From a virus, in IMG/VR virus record IMGVR_UViG_3300049912_000012, positions 1 to 64,000 of that record: 64,000 nt of DNA; one strand, written 5' to 3'. Both the position numbers and the translations under genes were made by a program. This document shows positions 17,571 through 26,634 of the stretch, piece by piece (within the stretch, counting starts at the first letter, position 1; the number at the start of each line of letters is the position of its first letter). The notes below the pieces were generated by a model, which saw only the letters and a program-made list of their open reading frames with translations, ran no database searches and was not told the DNA's origin.

Positions 17571-17588
17571 AATTTTATTCTCCTATAT

Positions 17589-17822
17589 TTATGTACGGTT
17601 TGCACTCTTAAATGTTATCTTAAATCCACACTCATAACAATTATATTTATATAGATTAGCCCTTGAATTGGTAAGATATTTCATTTCGTTCCAATCTAAT
17701 GCTAACCTATCTATGCAATGCCTGCAATATACTACATCACTAACATGAATACCTCCCACAACCTTATTAACCCCCGTTGGAGTAAGTGTAGGAAATGTAG
17801 AATATATAACTGCTGATCCCAT
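17589..17822 (-). CDS. Small zinc-ribbon protein
   Basis: 77 aa. Two CxxC knuckles, YCRHC near residue 32 and YNCYEC near 60, would bind one zinc ion. The protein ends in FKITFKSANRT. It lies between the head-morphogenesis gene (1-base overlap) and a small virion gene, so it is probably a virion or assembly factor. Similar small zinc proteins are frequent in phage head modules, with no known role. Confidence 0.7.
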   Translation of the reverse strand: MGSAVIYSTFPTLTPTGVNKVVGGIHVSDVVYCRHCIDRLALDWNEMKYLTNSRANLYKYNCYECGFKITFKSANRT

Positions 17823-18772
17823 TATTTCTTATAATATTTCGTAAGTTCCTCAACATGAGGTAAATAGATGCAACGACATCTCGTATGAAAAGGTAGCATC
17901 CCGCTTGCCTCATCTAACGTATATACCTTACCCTCATACGGTTTGCAAAGTTCACAAACTCGATCATCTCCTGCGGTCTTTATTTCCGCTAAAACATTCA
18001 CGCCCTCTACTCCCCAATTACGAAATTCTTGAAGCTGCGCCTCATTGAAACTTCGCATTATTTCGGTTCTCGCAAGCATCTCTGCACGTACCTGTGCAGG
18101 AATAAATCTTCCTAAAGTATCCGTTATCCCCAAATCTCCCATCCCTGTCCCGTTAATTGTCGCAACAAGTTTCCTCGCAAGGAGCAACATCCCATCCCCA
18201 TCAGCAATACCCTGTGCAAGAACTCTTGCTATCTGCATATCCATAGCTGCAGTGATGCCTTTTAGATCGTTGAAAGTCCTTGTAAAAAGGAGTCCAAGTC
18301 TCTCTAAATGAAAAATATTTCTTGACCAAATATCCACTCCCCCTGACTGATCCATAGTAGGAATGTCCATCCCTGCCTTTACCATCTCGCTTCTTGCTCG
18401 CATCAGTCCTCTCTTGTAACTATCTGCTATATATAGGTTAGTCCATGCTGACTCTATACTCTTTCCTACCTGTTGAAAAGTAGTGACTTCTAAGATTCCT
18501 TTATCTACCTGTATCTGTAACCACTTCATGAACTCCACTACTTTCTCTGCATCACGTCTGAAGATAAATGCTTCCTTACCTGGAGTTGTCATCTGCAAAG
18601 TATGAGTCTTAGGCTTTAATCCAAATACATCTTCCTCTACTACTGCTTTCTTAACTACTGTAACAAGCTCAGTAAACCTACGATTCATATTACGAGAGAA
18701 AACATTTCTTAACGTTGTCGTCATCGAAGGGTCAACTTGAATTGCTTGTCTATATGTTACTAACTCACTCAA
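17822..18772 (-). CDS. Head morphogenesis protein (Mu gpF-like)
   Basis: 316 aa. The C-terminal block runs RTEIMRSFNEAQLQEFRNWG, DDRVCELCKPYEG and LPFHTRCRC. The Cys/His pattern of this block is the signature of the Mu F / SPP1 gp7 family of minor head proteins. Such proteins enter the prohead with the portal and help DNA ejection. The N-terminal two thirds are helical. Its start overlaps the end of the portal gene by 4 bases, the usual order in phages. Confidence 0.88.
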   Translation of the reverse strand: MSELVTYRQAIQVDPSMTTTLRNVFSRNMNRRFTELVTVVKKAVVEEDVFGLKPKTHTLQMTTPGKEAFIFRRDAEKVVEFMKWLQIQVDKGILEVTTFQQVGKSIESAWTNLYIADSYKRGLMRARSEMVKAGMDIPTMDQSGGVDIWSRNIFHLERLGLLFTRTFNDLKGITAAMDMQIARVLAQGIADGDGMLLLARKLVATINGTGMGDLGITDTLGRFIPAQVRAEMLARTEIMRSFNEAQLQEFRNWGVEGVNVLAEIKTAGDDRVCELCKPYEGKVYTLDEASGMLPFHTRCRCIYLPHVEELTKYYKK

Positions 18773-20211
18773 ACTGCTACTTTCTTTCTAGGATTCATTT
18801 CTAATGCACCTCCTGCTGCCCCCGTTTGTGCAGGAGTGGTAATATCTATAATATCTTCCATTAAACTTTTTTGTTCTTCCGTAATACCTTCTGCCCTCAT
18901 TTTTTTAGCAAGGTCAATATCTCCCTGGCTAAATCCAAGACATTTTTCAAGAAATAAATCTGCAGGAATTAATGCTTCTGCAGTAGGATTAGTAGTATAC
19001 TCACGTATAGCATTAGCACGTCCTTTCCCTATCTCTACTCTTTCTTTCTCACTTATTGAGAACAAGTCAAGCCAATCTACCCTGTAATATTCTTCAGGTT
19101 CTGGAAGTATTTTTAATTCTATCAACCTATCTACAAAAGGTCTTATAATCTTAGGTTCTGCATGGTCTTCTCTCCTGCTTTGCACATAAGTCTTCCACTC
19201 ACTTGCATCCTGTGAACTTGCAAGTTCACCCCTCTCACTACCTGTCAATACCCTTATAGGGATGCCTGTCACCGCACTTATCATCTGGAGTTGTGCTTGC
19301 ACATGGTTGAGTGGATCGGCTATCTGTTGTGCTAATGCTTCCAAATCTACCCCCTCAGTAACTAAGAATCTTAATAAATTATCATCATATTCTTGGAATT
19401 GATCCTTTAATCCTTCCTTAGTTTCAGTAGTCATAGAATAATCTTTATCAACTTTCCCATGAAATCCAGGTCTAGCACCTCTCCAAAACATCTCTGCATC
19501 ACCTCCTACTAACTTCTCTAAGTCCATCAACCTGTTAAATACTGATTCAAGTCTTGGAGTACCATAAACTTCTGATTCAAGATTGTCGTCTACTATATGA
19601 ACTACTCTTGAATGATGCACCTTTACTATCTTACTTGATCCACTTGATACATCAGCAACCTGTATATCATATATCTTAGGCATTCCATAACGAGGATTAT
19701 TAGGATCGGATTCAAATAGGTTTACCAAGGCACTATTTTCTCCAAAGGGTTTTACATATTGAAGTTTCCTTGCTCCTGTTGTTACAGGTTTTAAATAATC
19801 TTCTATATTAGTTACATCATCTAATCCTAAAAGCAATGCTCCATACCTACCTATCCCTGTAAGCCTATCTACCCTAGCCAAAAGTGATCTTAGTTTTAAT
19901 TTTCGATTGAGATCATACCATGCCTTTTCAAAAATAGTCTTGTTAGCCTCTTCTGATTCTATAAGTTCCAATTCTCCCTGCCATGTAGCTTTTACAGGAC
20001 GATCTATGATAGCTTTTGCAATATCTTGGCGCACATAACGAGCTTCAAAATCTTTATATGTAAGGATAAGGCTATATCCCAATGCTTTATACAAATCCCT
20101 GTCCCCTCCATATTGAAGTCCTAGGTATGCAGCAAGATTAGCCCTTGCTACCAATGACCCTGTAAGAGTCTGTATATTCTTGCCATTGATAGGCTTAGTA
20201 CCTCTTTCCAT
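18769..20211 (-). CDS. Portal protein (DUF1073 family)
   Basis: 480 aa. The stretch from RQDIAKAIIDRPVKATWQG to LTGIGRYGALLLGLDD, then HHSRVVHIVDDNLESEVYGT and ESVFNRLMDLEKLVGGDAEM, is typical of DUF1073 portal proteins. IRVLTGSERGELASSQD is the conserved crown/stem motif. It forms the dodecameric ring at the packaging vertex. Size, and position before the head-morphogenesis gene, support the call. Some family members are annotated as anti-CBASS Acb1-like because of fused domains; no such extra domain is present here. Confidence 0.9.
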   Translation of the reverse strand: MERGTKPINGKNIQTLTGSLVARANLAAYLGLQYGGDRDLYKALGYSLILTYKDFEARYVRQDIAKAIIDRPVKATWQGELELIESEEANKTIFEKAWYDLNRKLKLRSLLARVDRLTGIGRYGALLLGLDDVTNIEDYLKPVTTGARKLQYVKPFGENSALVNLFESDPNNPRYGMPKIYDIQVADVSSGSSKIVKVHHSRVVHIVDDNLESEVYGTPRLESVFNRLMDLEKLVGGDAEMFWRGARPGFHGKVDKDYSMTTETKEGLKDQFQEYDDNLLRFLVTEGVDLEALAQQIADPLNHVQAQLQMISAVTGIPIRVLTGSERGELASSQDASEWKTYVQSRREDHAEPKIIRPFVDRLIELKILPEPEEYYRVDWLDLFSISEKERVEIGKGRANAIREYTTNPTAEALIPADLFLEKCLGFSQGDIDLAKKMRAEGITEEQKSLMEDIIDITTPAQTGAAGGALEMNPRKKVAV

Positions 20212-20610
20212 CTATTTCGTTATTAACCAAGTTAACCCTATTAAGAAACATATAAATTTAAGCATACCGAAAAATAAACCTACTGGGAATTTTGTTGTAT
20301 TGAAAAACCATTGCCAGAACTTATCACTCAACTTAGTAGTGCCAATGTATGCTATCGGTAGTCCTGCAATTAAATTATATACTACATCAAATATTGCAAA
20401 CCGCATCAACAAATAACCTCCAAGAATGAATCTCCAATCATTCCCGTACATACCTATTGAATACCCCATTAGCCATGCACCTATTGAGATTGTCACAACA
20501 GCAAGGTAAATACCTTCTATTATCCCCGCTATTGCCTTATGACCCTTCAATGCCAGTGCTTCGGGGACTGCTTCAAAAATGATTAAAAATATTGCCGTAA
20601 ATAATAACAT
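20212..20610 (-). CDS. Multi-pass membrane protein
   Basis: 132 aa with three or four hydrophobic segments: residues 1-16 (MLLFTAIFLIIFEAVP), 27-52, 62-88 and a C-terminal 108-128 segment (LFFGMLKFICFLIGLTWLI). The first segment could be a signal anchor. It lies directly before the portal gene. Holin-like or superinfection-exclusion roles are possible; neither is shown by motifs. It separates the fibre genes from the head genes. Confidence 0.6.
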   Translation of the reverse strand: MLLFTAIFLIIFEAVPEALALKGHKAIAGIIEGIYLAVVTISIGAWLMGYSIGMYGNDWRFILGGYLLMRFAIFDVVYNLIAGLPIAYIGTTKLSDKFWQWFFNTTKFPVGLFFGMLKFICFLIGLTWLITK

Positions 20611-20690
20611 TTTCTTTTATGAATAGCCAAAGTTTCATAATACAATTTCTTACCTATCCAAATTCCTGTTCCTACTATAGGTGTCGTTTA
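20611..20690 (-). pseudogene. Remnant of a fibre-gene start
   Basis: Eighty bases between two genes. On the minus strand they can be read as ...VGTGIWIGKK, the same as residues 2-10 of the fibre gene that starts at 25621 (MIGTGIWIGKR). Bases 20648-20674 are identical over 27 bases to 25591-25617. There is no ATG and the frame decays after GKK. It looks like a leftover of a duplicated or recombined fibre gene. Confidence 0.55.
20648..20674 (-). repeat. 27-bp direct repeat shared with 25591-25617
   Basis: Twenty-seven identical bases in the same orientation, 4.9 kb apart. The second copy encodes the N-terminus of the fibre gene at 23939-25621. Such a repeat could support recombination that deletes or swaps the intervening fibre genes. 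Confidence 0.85.
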
Positions 20691-21782
20691 TTAAAAAAGT
20701 CCATATTTTGCATTCAAATAATTCACAATAGATGTTTGTGTTCCATCATTATCTGCAACATTTCTATATATTATTTCCTTAAATGCTATATTTGCACAAC
20801 CAAGATTAGCAGCTCTTGAACCTATCGAAATACCCGCTCCCGCTGCCGTACCAACACTGCCAGTGGTTTTTGATGTATTATTAATCTGTAAAAAACTTGC
20901 AGCACCAGACCATAATATTCTGACTAATCCGTATGAGCCAACAGCTAAATTTGAATTTACACTACTATATGCCGTACCACCATAAATAGCTAAACCAGGA
21001 GAAGCAGTCCTTTGTTGTAAAATAAGGGTTGAATCAGTATATCCATCTAAGACAAAATCAGTTGAAGTCCAGCTGACTTGTTTCATGACTATATAAGCCA
21101 TAACTGGTTGATTTAAAGTAAATGTACCCGTTTTTAACTGATCACCATTTGTTGCAGCCCCGTCAAATGTAATTCCATCAGCAGACCATACAGGTTGTTT
21201 TAGACCCGTTGCCTGTACTAAGTCATGACCACTTAATAATTTATCTAGCCATGAAGATACAAGATTACTTCCATCTTTGGTTATAGTTGTAAGATCATTC
21301 CAATCATACCAACCTACAGTATTTCCAGCTCTGATTATAATTTCGCCTGCGGACCACGTTGTTGCACTTACAACAGATGACCCAGAACTCTCACTTGTAC
21401 CCTTATATGCCGTGACATAAAAATAATATAGTGTCCCTGCTGTTAAACTAGTTGCATTAAATGTAGTGGTTGCACTCGTACCTTTTTCAATGAATGAAAT
21501 ATTATCTGTCGAAATATAGATTCTATAACCATCCTGATTTGTTGATGTTGAACTGAATGATAAGTTTATCTGAACATCACTTATAACTGATAATACAACA
21601 CTAGAAGGCAATCCATTTATAGCAGCTATACTTCCCAACACTTTATCAATACATTTCCAGTCAGTATTCTCTGCCCCTGCAAATCCAGTAACAGTAAGAA
21701 CGATATCAGTGACATAATACCCATCTCTTACCCCGTTGCGAAACTTATCGGAACCTTGCTTGTATATATAATATTGAGGCAT
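20691..21782 (-). CDS. Fibre-type protein: anchor module, FN3 and LamG-like domain
   Basis: 363 aa. Residues 1-50 contain the recurring module GVRDGYYVTDIVLTVTGFAG plus ENTDW, which also occurs in three other proteins of the window. About 55-145 is an FN3-like domain (YRIYISTDNISF ... GTLYYFYVTAYKGTSESSGS). From 150 on it resembles a concanavalin/LamG jelly roll ending in TSIVNYLNAKYGLF, close to the end of the 29499-31430 protein (TSVINYLNAKYSIY). It probably recognises a surface glycan as part of the tail fibres. No signal peptide is seen. Confidence 0.7.
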   Translation of the reverse strand: MPQYYIYKQGSDKFRNGVRDGYYVTDIVLTVTGFAGAENTDWKCIDKVLGSIAAINGLPSSVVLSVISDVQINLSFSSTSTNQDGYRIYISTDNISFIEKGTSATTTFNATSLTAGTLYYFYVTAYKGTSESSGSSVVSATTWSAGEIIIRAGNTVGWYDWNDLTTITKDGSNLVSSWLDKLLSGHDLVQATGLKQPVWSADGITFDGAATNGDQLKTGTFTLNQPVMAYIVMKQVSWTSTDFVLDGYTDSTLILQQRTASPGLAIYGGTAYSSVNSNLAVGSYGLVRILWSGAASFLQINNTSKTTGSVGTAAGAGISIGSRAANLGCANIAFKEIIYRNVADNDGTQTSIVNYLNAKYGLF

Positions 21783-21784
21783 AA

Positions 21785-22624
21785 TTACTGTATTTTAAAC
21801 CACTTCTGTTTGCCAGTAGGTCTTATATACTTGCATACATATAATGAACTATCTGAAGTTTTAAATACGAGAGTTCCATATTTTGCAGCAACAGTTGTAT
21901 CACCAACATACATTATCGCTGGAACATTAAGAGTCATTGCAGATGAGTCAATCTTAACTATGCTTGTGCCAATCTTACTATTCAAATTCAAAGCTGGCGA
22001 TCCTGTATATGAATACGAAAGATTGAAACTTGAACTATCGGAAGCCTGTGCAAATGTATCTCTGCGTTTATTTACAGTACTCTGTACGAAATTAAAGGCA
22101 TTCAGATTAGTTGTAGTGCTTGATATGACAGATAGCTTTGTAAGAGGCGTTGCAGTACCTACTCCAAATCCTATTGAGTCAGCACGAAACAATACATTAC
22201 CCTGTTTATCAGTCATTGTAAGTAGTGGAGAGCCGGTATAAGTGTACCATAAATTCAATGATGAACTATCCCTTGCCTGGGTGGTAGTGGTCCTGTTTTT
22301 ATTAGTAGTACTGTTAACGAAATTAAAGCTATTTAAGCCATTTGTCGTTGACGATGATACTACAAACTGGTGTAATGGAGAAGTTGACCCTATGCCTACA
22401 TATGACGTTCCTGACGTAAGCAAATTACCACCTGACAATGTAAGTGTGTTGCTTGTATGAGTAAGTAATAAGTCTCCATTATTCCAATTAATTATTCCTC
22501 CTGATCCATATAAATGTAATAACGGAACAGATTTACGAATTATCAAATCATAGTATTTTGTTTTCTGTGCCGACAAAGTTATTGTCAGTACAAACATAAT
22601 TAAACCCAAGAGTGTTTTTTTCAT
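21785..22624 (-). CDS. Secreted-type fibre protein with signal peptide and internal duplication
   Basis: 279 aa. MKKTLLGLIMFVLTITLSAQ is a Sec signal peptide of Bacteroidota style. Two copies of a roughly 65-residue unit follow. The first includes SSSTTNGLNSFNFVNSTTNK, then RDSSSLNLWYTYTGSPLL; the second has SSTTTNLNAFNFVQSTVNK, then SDSSSFNLSYSYTGSPAL. The composition is that of a trimeric fibre. A signal peptide is odd for a virion protein; either it is exported, or the gene was captured from a host surface protein. It starts 2 bases downstream of the stop of the preceding 52-aa gene. Confidence 0.65.
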   Translation of the reverse strand: MKKTLLGLIMFVLTITLSAQKTKYYDLIIRKSVPLLHLYGSGGIINWNNGDLLLTHTSNTLTLSGGNLLTSGTSYVGIGSTSPLHQFVVSSSTTNGLNSFNFVNSTTNKNRTTTTQARDSSSLNLWYTYTGSPLLTMTDKQGNVLFRADSIGFGVGTATPLTKLSVISSTTTNLNAFNFVQSTVNKRRDTFAQASDSSSFNLSYSYTGSPALNLNSKIGTSIVKIDSSAMTLNVPAIMYVGDTTVAAKYGTLVFKTSDSSLYVCKYIRPTGKQKWFKIQ

Positions 22625-22625
22625 A

Positions 22626-22784
22626 TTATTGCGGTGTTAGTGTTTCTAAATTTCCCCATGTAAAATCTTCTAACCCAGAAAATCCATCAACTTCCCATTC
22701 ATTATCTATGACAAATTCGGAACCAATAGCTCCTTCTCTAAAATTTAATCCTGTATCTGGATCAGTATATATTAAATATTGCAT
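22626..22784 (-). CDS. 52-aa protein consisting of the recurring fibre module
   Basis: Runs from ATG 22784 to TAA 22626. It begins MQYLIYTDPDTGLNFREGAI and ends VDGFSGLEDFTWGNLETLTPQ. The last part matches the TGFxGxENxDWENxxxL module of three larger fibre proteins here (20691, 23939, 31432), but here it stands alone. It may be a virion-attachment adaptor for the exported fibre encoded next. The tight spacing on the downstream side supports a real gene. Confidence 0.65.
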   Translation of the reverse strand: MQYLIYTDPDTGLNFREGAIGSEFVIDNEWEVDGFSGLEDFTWGNLETLTPQ

Positions 22785-22794
22785 ATCATTATTT

Positions 22795-23937
22795 TTAAGC
22801 TCCTATTAATTGCCATGACGAACTACCGGGGAGTCCATGTGTTGGTTTAACATTAGATACTGGAAATACCCTTGCTAATAAATACTTTCCAGCTAATGAC
22901 GAATTTATAGTGTAAGTCGTTCCACTATTAGTTATAGCTACCAATACTTCACCATCTCCACTATTGTTAGCTGCAGAATACCATTCTACTCTTGTACCAT
23001 GCCCATTTTCTAATTTGTATGTATCTGTTTTCTGAGTTAAATTTTCCGAACTCCCAGTAAATGTATAAGAACATCCAACAGGTAACCCCTGCGTAATTGT
23101 ACCAGTAATAGTTACATTTGAAACAGATGGTCTTGTCCCACCATAAAAATATTCATAAAGAAACCCGGCAATAATTTCACCCTTATTGATTTCTGCCATA
23201 GTAGTCGGATGTAAATTTGTTGGATGTCTATCCAAGTCATTATAATCATAGGTATAAAATAAATTTGAAGATACTGCCGCAACTCCATCTCTACAAGCAC
23301 CCGTGGTGGTATCAAAATTTCTATTCTTGCCAAAATAAAACATTATAGTATTATCATCTAAAACAGTTCTTATTTCATTTATTATATCTTCAATCTCATC
23401 AGTATAATCCTGAGCTACTGTACTACCTGGATAAACACCGCCACTGCCCCAGATAACTGTTATTCTCGGTTCATAACCAATTGCTCTTAGATATTTCCTC
23501 ATTAAAAGAGTTTCATCAATTATATCATTAGTCAAAGAAGCCACTGCATTAATACCCCATGTTCCCATTGCTGTTTCCGTAGATATAAGAGATGATCCAT
23601 TTTGCGCTAATTGCATGACGAACATAGGTACTGGCCATGAATAATTATGGTATAATATCTTTCCAAAAATATCAACACTATTGAAATGATTTTCAGCAGA
23701 TTCATAATTGTATGCTTTGTTCATATATGCCCAAAATCCTCCGCCAGTCCTTCTTAAATGCGTTTGATCTCCATCTGGAAAATAATAATTTTTTAATGTT
23801 GTACTGAGAGCGTTATCGTCTATAGTTGATAAATATCCATTCATCAATGAATTACCCAATACTAAAAAGAAATCACATATATTCTTTGTAGGTACAACAC
23901 AATTAAATCTTGTTTCTGCTGTTGATGCCTGTCCCAT
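22795..23937 (-). CDS. SGNH-hydrolase-like esterase with Ig-like C-terminus
   Basis: 380 aa. FFLVLGNSLMNGYL (GNSL at 28-31) fits block I of SGNH/CE6 esterases, with Ser as nucleophile. QLAQNGSSL and ITVIWGSGGVYPG fit blocks II-III, and DRHPTNLHPTTMAEINKGEI near 236 supplies the Asp-His pair of block V. The last 110 residues (RPSVSNVTITGTITQGLPVG ...) form an Ig-like domain. It could remove acetyl groups from a capsular or O-antigen polysaccharide during adsorption. No signal peptide is present, unlike the second SGNH protein of the window. Confidence 0.7.
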   Translation of the reverse strand: MGQASTAETRFNCVVPTKNICDFFLVLGNSLMNGYLSTIDDNALSTTLKNYYFPDGDQTHLRRTGGGFWAYMNKAYNYESAENHFNSVDIFGKILYHNYSWPVPMFVMQLAQNGSSLISTETAMGTWGINAVASLTNDIIDETLLMRKYLRAIGYEPRITVIWGSGGVYPGSTVAQDYTDEIEDIINEIRTVLDDNTIMFYFGKNRNFDTTTGACRDGVAAVSSNLFYTYDYNDLDRHPTNLHPTTMAEINKGEIIAGFLYEYFYGGTRPSVSNVTITGTITQGLPVGCSYTFTGSSENLTQKTDTYKLENGHGTRVEWYSAANNSGDGEVLVAITNSGTTYTINSSLAGKYLLARVFPVSNVKPTHGLPGSSSWQLIGA

Positions 23938-23938
23938 G

Positions 23939-25621
23939 TTAAGTTAAATTTATTTTATAAACCCTAATTGCCGTAATTCCCGTAATAACAGTGCCAGATG
24001 TTCTAAGAGAAGCAAATATATGATTCTCATGTCCTGCCTGGGCATGAGTCGTAATAAAATCTCTTGTTAGTTGTGAAGGATGCCATAACCCATAATAACC
24101 TCCACCGGCATCTACATAATGATCTTCTGATTGTATGGATACTTTCCAATATGTAGAATTGCTTTTATCAAAAATTGCCTTGATTGTAGCATCAGATATT
24201 CCGCTAAAGTTTAAATATGAATTTGTCATATTATGAATACAAGAACTAATGCCATATTCAACATCATCCATGTGATCAGCTACTCCCTTTGTTCCATCCG
24301 GTTTATGTGGAATATCATAACATCCTCTTCTTGTAAACCCATTAATTAGCTGGAACCTACCCCATTCAAAATTTGAATATTCAGTATAATCATCATTACA
24401 TATCTGGTTATCTAACCTGGGATTTGTAGTAGAACCTATCCACCCTAAAGTACCATCAATTCCATTATGAAAATATCTAAAATAGTTTACATCACCATCC
24501 CATGTATTAAATATTTCTGGTTGTGTTGCAGGAAAAGTTAATGTATTTATAATAGCTGCTACATCTGCATCAGAAAGATAACTATTCCAATGAGCAAATA
24601 ATGAATACCTGGTAAAATGTACAGTTTTTGAATAAGGATTATATAATTGCGGGATGCCAGTCTGACTATCAGGAGTTGATGCACTTGTAGCTGTGGCAAC
24701 TGAAGCAGAGTCACCCATTTTATATATTTGATATTTCCCATTGACGCCTCCACTCTCGTGACGGGATACAATAGCATACCAATTTGTTGTAAAATTAGTT
24801 GGATCAGGAACAACTTTACCGGGAGAAGCAAGCATTGTTGAACCAACGTAAAATCTTACATAATGAGTGCCTGCATAAAAAATAAATCCATTTGTTGCTC
24901 CACCAAAAGGTTTGTAAGTAAATATTGGTTCAAAATCAGCATCAAAAATTGGTTGTATTATAATTATAGATGTAAATGATCCTCCAGTATATGCTATACT
25001 TTTATTAGGCAAAGTTAATGGAGCTGTAAGCGCTGTTGATCCTGCTAATGTATTTAAAACAGGAAAATGACTTATTGTTATATTTTCTAAATTGATACTA
25101 TCAGTAATAACCAATCCATTTCTAGTATCAAACAAAGCATCTTCATCAGGTACTATACTTACACATTCTGAAACAACATCAGAATATGCACTATATCTAA
25201 TTCCTATTAATGCACGAAGTTTATAGTAATATGTGATTTCTAATTCAATATCTTCATCAGTATATGTTTCAGTTCCTTGATCAATAGCAACCAGTTCGGT
25301 AAAATTGATGTTATCTTCTGATCTTTCAATACTCACCGCATAATCTGATGACCAATTAATAAAGATTTTTTCAGTATCTTTTGTTAATGTTATGTCTTGT
25401 GGAATTTCAGGATAAGAAAGTTTATCAACATTTTCCCAATCCAAATTTTCACTACCAGCAAATCCAGTTACTGTCAATGCTACATCAAGAACGATATATC
25501 CATCCCTTATACCTTTACGCCACAATACTCCTGTCTCACTTTCAAAGATGCGATATTGAGGTTCGGAAGAATTAATTCCGGTCCCCGATCTCTTACCTAT
25601 CCAAATTCCTGTTCCTATCAT
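23939..25621 (-). CDS. Large fibre protein: anchor module, FN3, lectin-like domains
   Basis: 560 aa from the ATG at 25621 (MIGTGIWIGKRSGTG). This start gives a 4-base ATGA overlap with the preceding stop and aligns with the start of the 31432 protein; an ATG eight codons earlier is less likely. The recurring module (KGIRDGYIVLDVALTVTGFA, then SENLDWENVDKL) is at residues 40-75 and an FN3-like domain at about 80-160. A concanavalin-like region lies about 180-370 and an unassigned C-terminal domain follows. It probably binds host polysaccharide as a tail fibre. Confidence 0.72.
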   Translation of the reverse strand: MIGTGIWIGKRSGTGINSSEPQYRIFESETGVLWRKGIRDGYIVLDVALTVTGFAGSENLDWENVDKLSYPEIPQDITLTKDTEKIFINWSSDYAVSIERSEDNINFTELVAIDQGTETYTDEDIELEITYYYKLRALIGIRYSAYSDVVSECVSIVPDEDALFDTRNGLVITDSINLENITISHFPVLNTLAGSTALTAPLTLPNKSIAYTGGSFTSIIIIQPIFDADFEPIFTYKPFGGATNGFIFYAGTHYVRFYVGSTMLASPGKVVPDPTNFTTNWYAIVSRHESGGVNGKYQIYKMGDSASVATATSASTPDSQTGIPQLYNPYSKTVHFTRYSLFAHWNSYLSDADVAAIINTLTFPATQPEIFNTWDGDVNYFRYFHNGIDGTLGWIGSTTNPRLDNQICNDDYTEYSNFEWGRFQLINGFTRRGCYDIPHKPDGTKGVADHMDDVEYGISSCIHNMTNSYLNFSGISDATIKAIFDKSNSTYWKVSIQSEDHYVDAGGGYYGLWHPSQLTRDFITTHAQAGHENHIFASLRTSGTVITGITAIRVYKINLT

Positions 25622-26121
25622 AAATTTGAGATATAAGCAACCCACCAGTGATCGTGTGCGTATTTAATCGCAAAGTATAAAGCGATAGCGGTAACAATCG
25701 CTGTGATAACAAGTCTTAAATAGATAATAGGTTTTTTAGTCCTGTGATCTATTCTTTGAACAGTAATATACAAATCTTCATATTTGTCTGACATAATCTT
25801 TGCTTGTTGCCGGATACCTGTTACATCTTCCCGGAGGTGAGATAATTCAACACGGAATGACTTCATAAGCTCTGTCTGTTCATCCATCTTGTCGAACATC
25901 TTCCTATCCCTTGTCAGTAGTGCTTCAGCCAGTTCATTCTTGATTCGATTCACTTCATCAGTGATATGCTTCTTAATATACTTCTTGACTTTCTCATTAT
26001 TATATTCTAAAGCACGTTTAAAGAATTGGCGATCATCGCTGCTCCATGTCTGCCCGGAAACTGACAACTCGCTAACGGGAACATTTTCAAGTTTTACCTC
26101 TGTTATCTTTTCTTTTACCAC
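25618..26121 (-). CDS. Coiled-coil protein with C-terminal membrane anchor
   Basis: 167 aa from a GTG start at 26121. Residues 30-120 are charged heptad-like helix (NEKVKKYIKKHITDEVNRI, SFRVELSHLREDVTGIRQQA). A transmembrane segment lies at about 134-153 (YLRLVITAIVTAIALYFAI), and the protein ends DHWWVAYISNL. With the two small membrane genes upstream it forms a cassette resembling holin/spanin genes, but no diagnostic motif is visible. The GTG lies within the end of the 44-aa upstream gene. Confidence 0.6.
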   Translation of the reverse strand: MVKEKITEVKLENVPVSELSVSGQTWSSDDRQFFKRALEYNNEKVKKYIKKHITDEVNRIKNELAEALLTRDRKMFDKMDEQTELMKSFRVELSHLREDVTGIRQQAKIMSDKYEDLYITVQRIDHRTKKPIIYLRLVITAIVTAIALYFAIKYAHDHWWVAYISNL

Positions 26122-26221
26122 TCCTGTTTATCTTAATAGATTGTATAATAATTACCGCCAGTGCGCCAGCAATGGCAGTGCAGAACACTATTGCAAATAT
26201 TTTGAAAATCAAATCACTCAT
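26087..26221 (-). CDS. 44-aa single-span membrane protein
   Basis: Starts MSDLIFKIFAIVFCTAIAGA, has one transmembrane helix at residues 5-28 and a basic tail (KINRSGKRKDNRGKT). Its ATG shares four bases with the stop of the upstream gene (ATGA), and its end overlaps the following gene by 35 bases, so it is likely translated by coupling. Size and topology would suit a small holin or pinholin. It is too short for a firm call. Confidence 0.55.
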   Translation of the reverse strand: MSDLIFKIFAIVFCTAIAGALAVIIIQSIKINRSGKRKDNRGKT

Positions 26222-26610
26222 TTCTTTACTGGTATTATCCTTGTTCTTACTTCTGGAAATTTCATTGAATCAACTTGTCTTTCATACCTAGCTTTCGATT
26301 CATAATACTTAATCACCTCATCCAGCCTATTAATAATTGTTAAAGTATTAACATGACTCCTTTCAAGAGCTTTAAAATTGTTTTCCTGTTTCTGGGTTGC
26401 AATTAAATGTTCATTCAATAAATTTGTGAACTCTGCAAACTGCATTGTTTTCAGTGTATCACTCTTTAATAACAAGTTAACATTCTTTTCAATCCCTGTA
26501 ATATTATTTTTATTGCTTTCATCTTTCCTTCCCCAGGTATATAAAGCAGTCCCGGCAGCTATCACGTAGCCGAGGTAAGGTAAAATTGCTTTAAGGGTGA
26601 GTCTTGTCAT
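26218..26610 (-). CDS. Membrane-anchored coiled-coil protein (spanin-like)
   Basis: 130 aa. A hydrophobic segment at residues 6-24 (LKAILPYLGYVIAAGTALYTW) anchors the N-terminus; the remainder is a long charged helix up to IIPVKK. The topology resembles an inner-membrane spanin (Rz), although the usual nested outer-membrane lipoprotein partner was not found. With the two following membrane genes it forms the only cassette of lysis type in the late unit. A lysin-like gene lies far away at 49.8 kb. Confidence 0.5.
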   Translation of the reverse strand: MTRLTLKAILPYLGYVIAAGTALYTWGRKDESNKNNITGIEKNVNLLLKSDTLKTMQFAEFTNLLNEHLIATQKQENNFKALERSHVNTLTIINRLDEVIKYYESKARYERQVDSMKFPEVRTRIIPVKK

Positions 26611-26634
26611 ATCCCCGACCTCTCATTGTATTAT

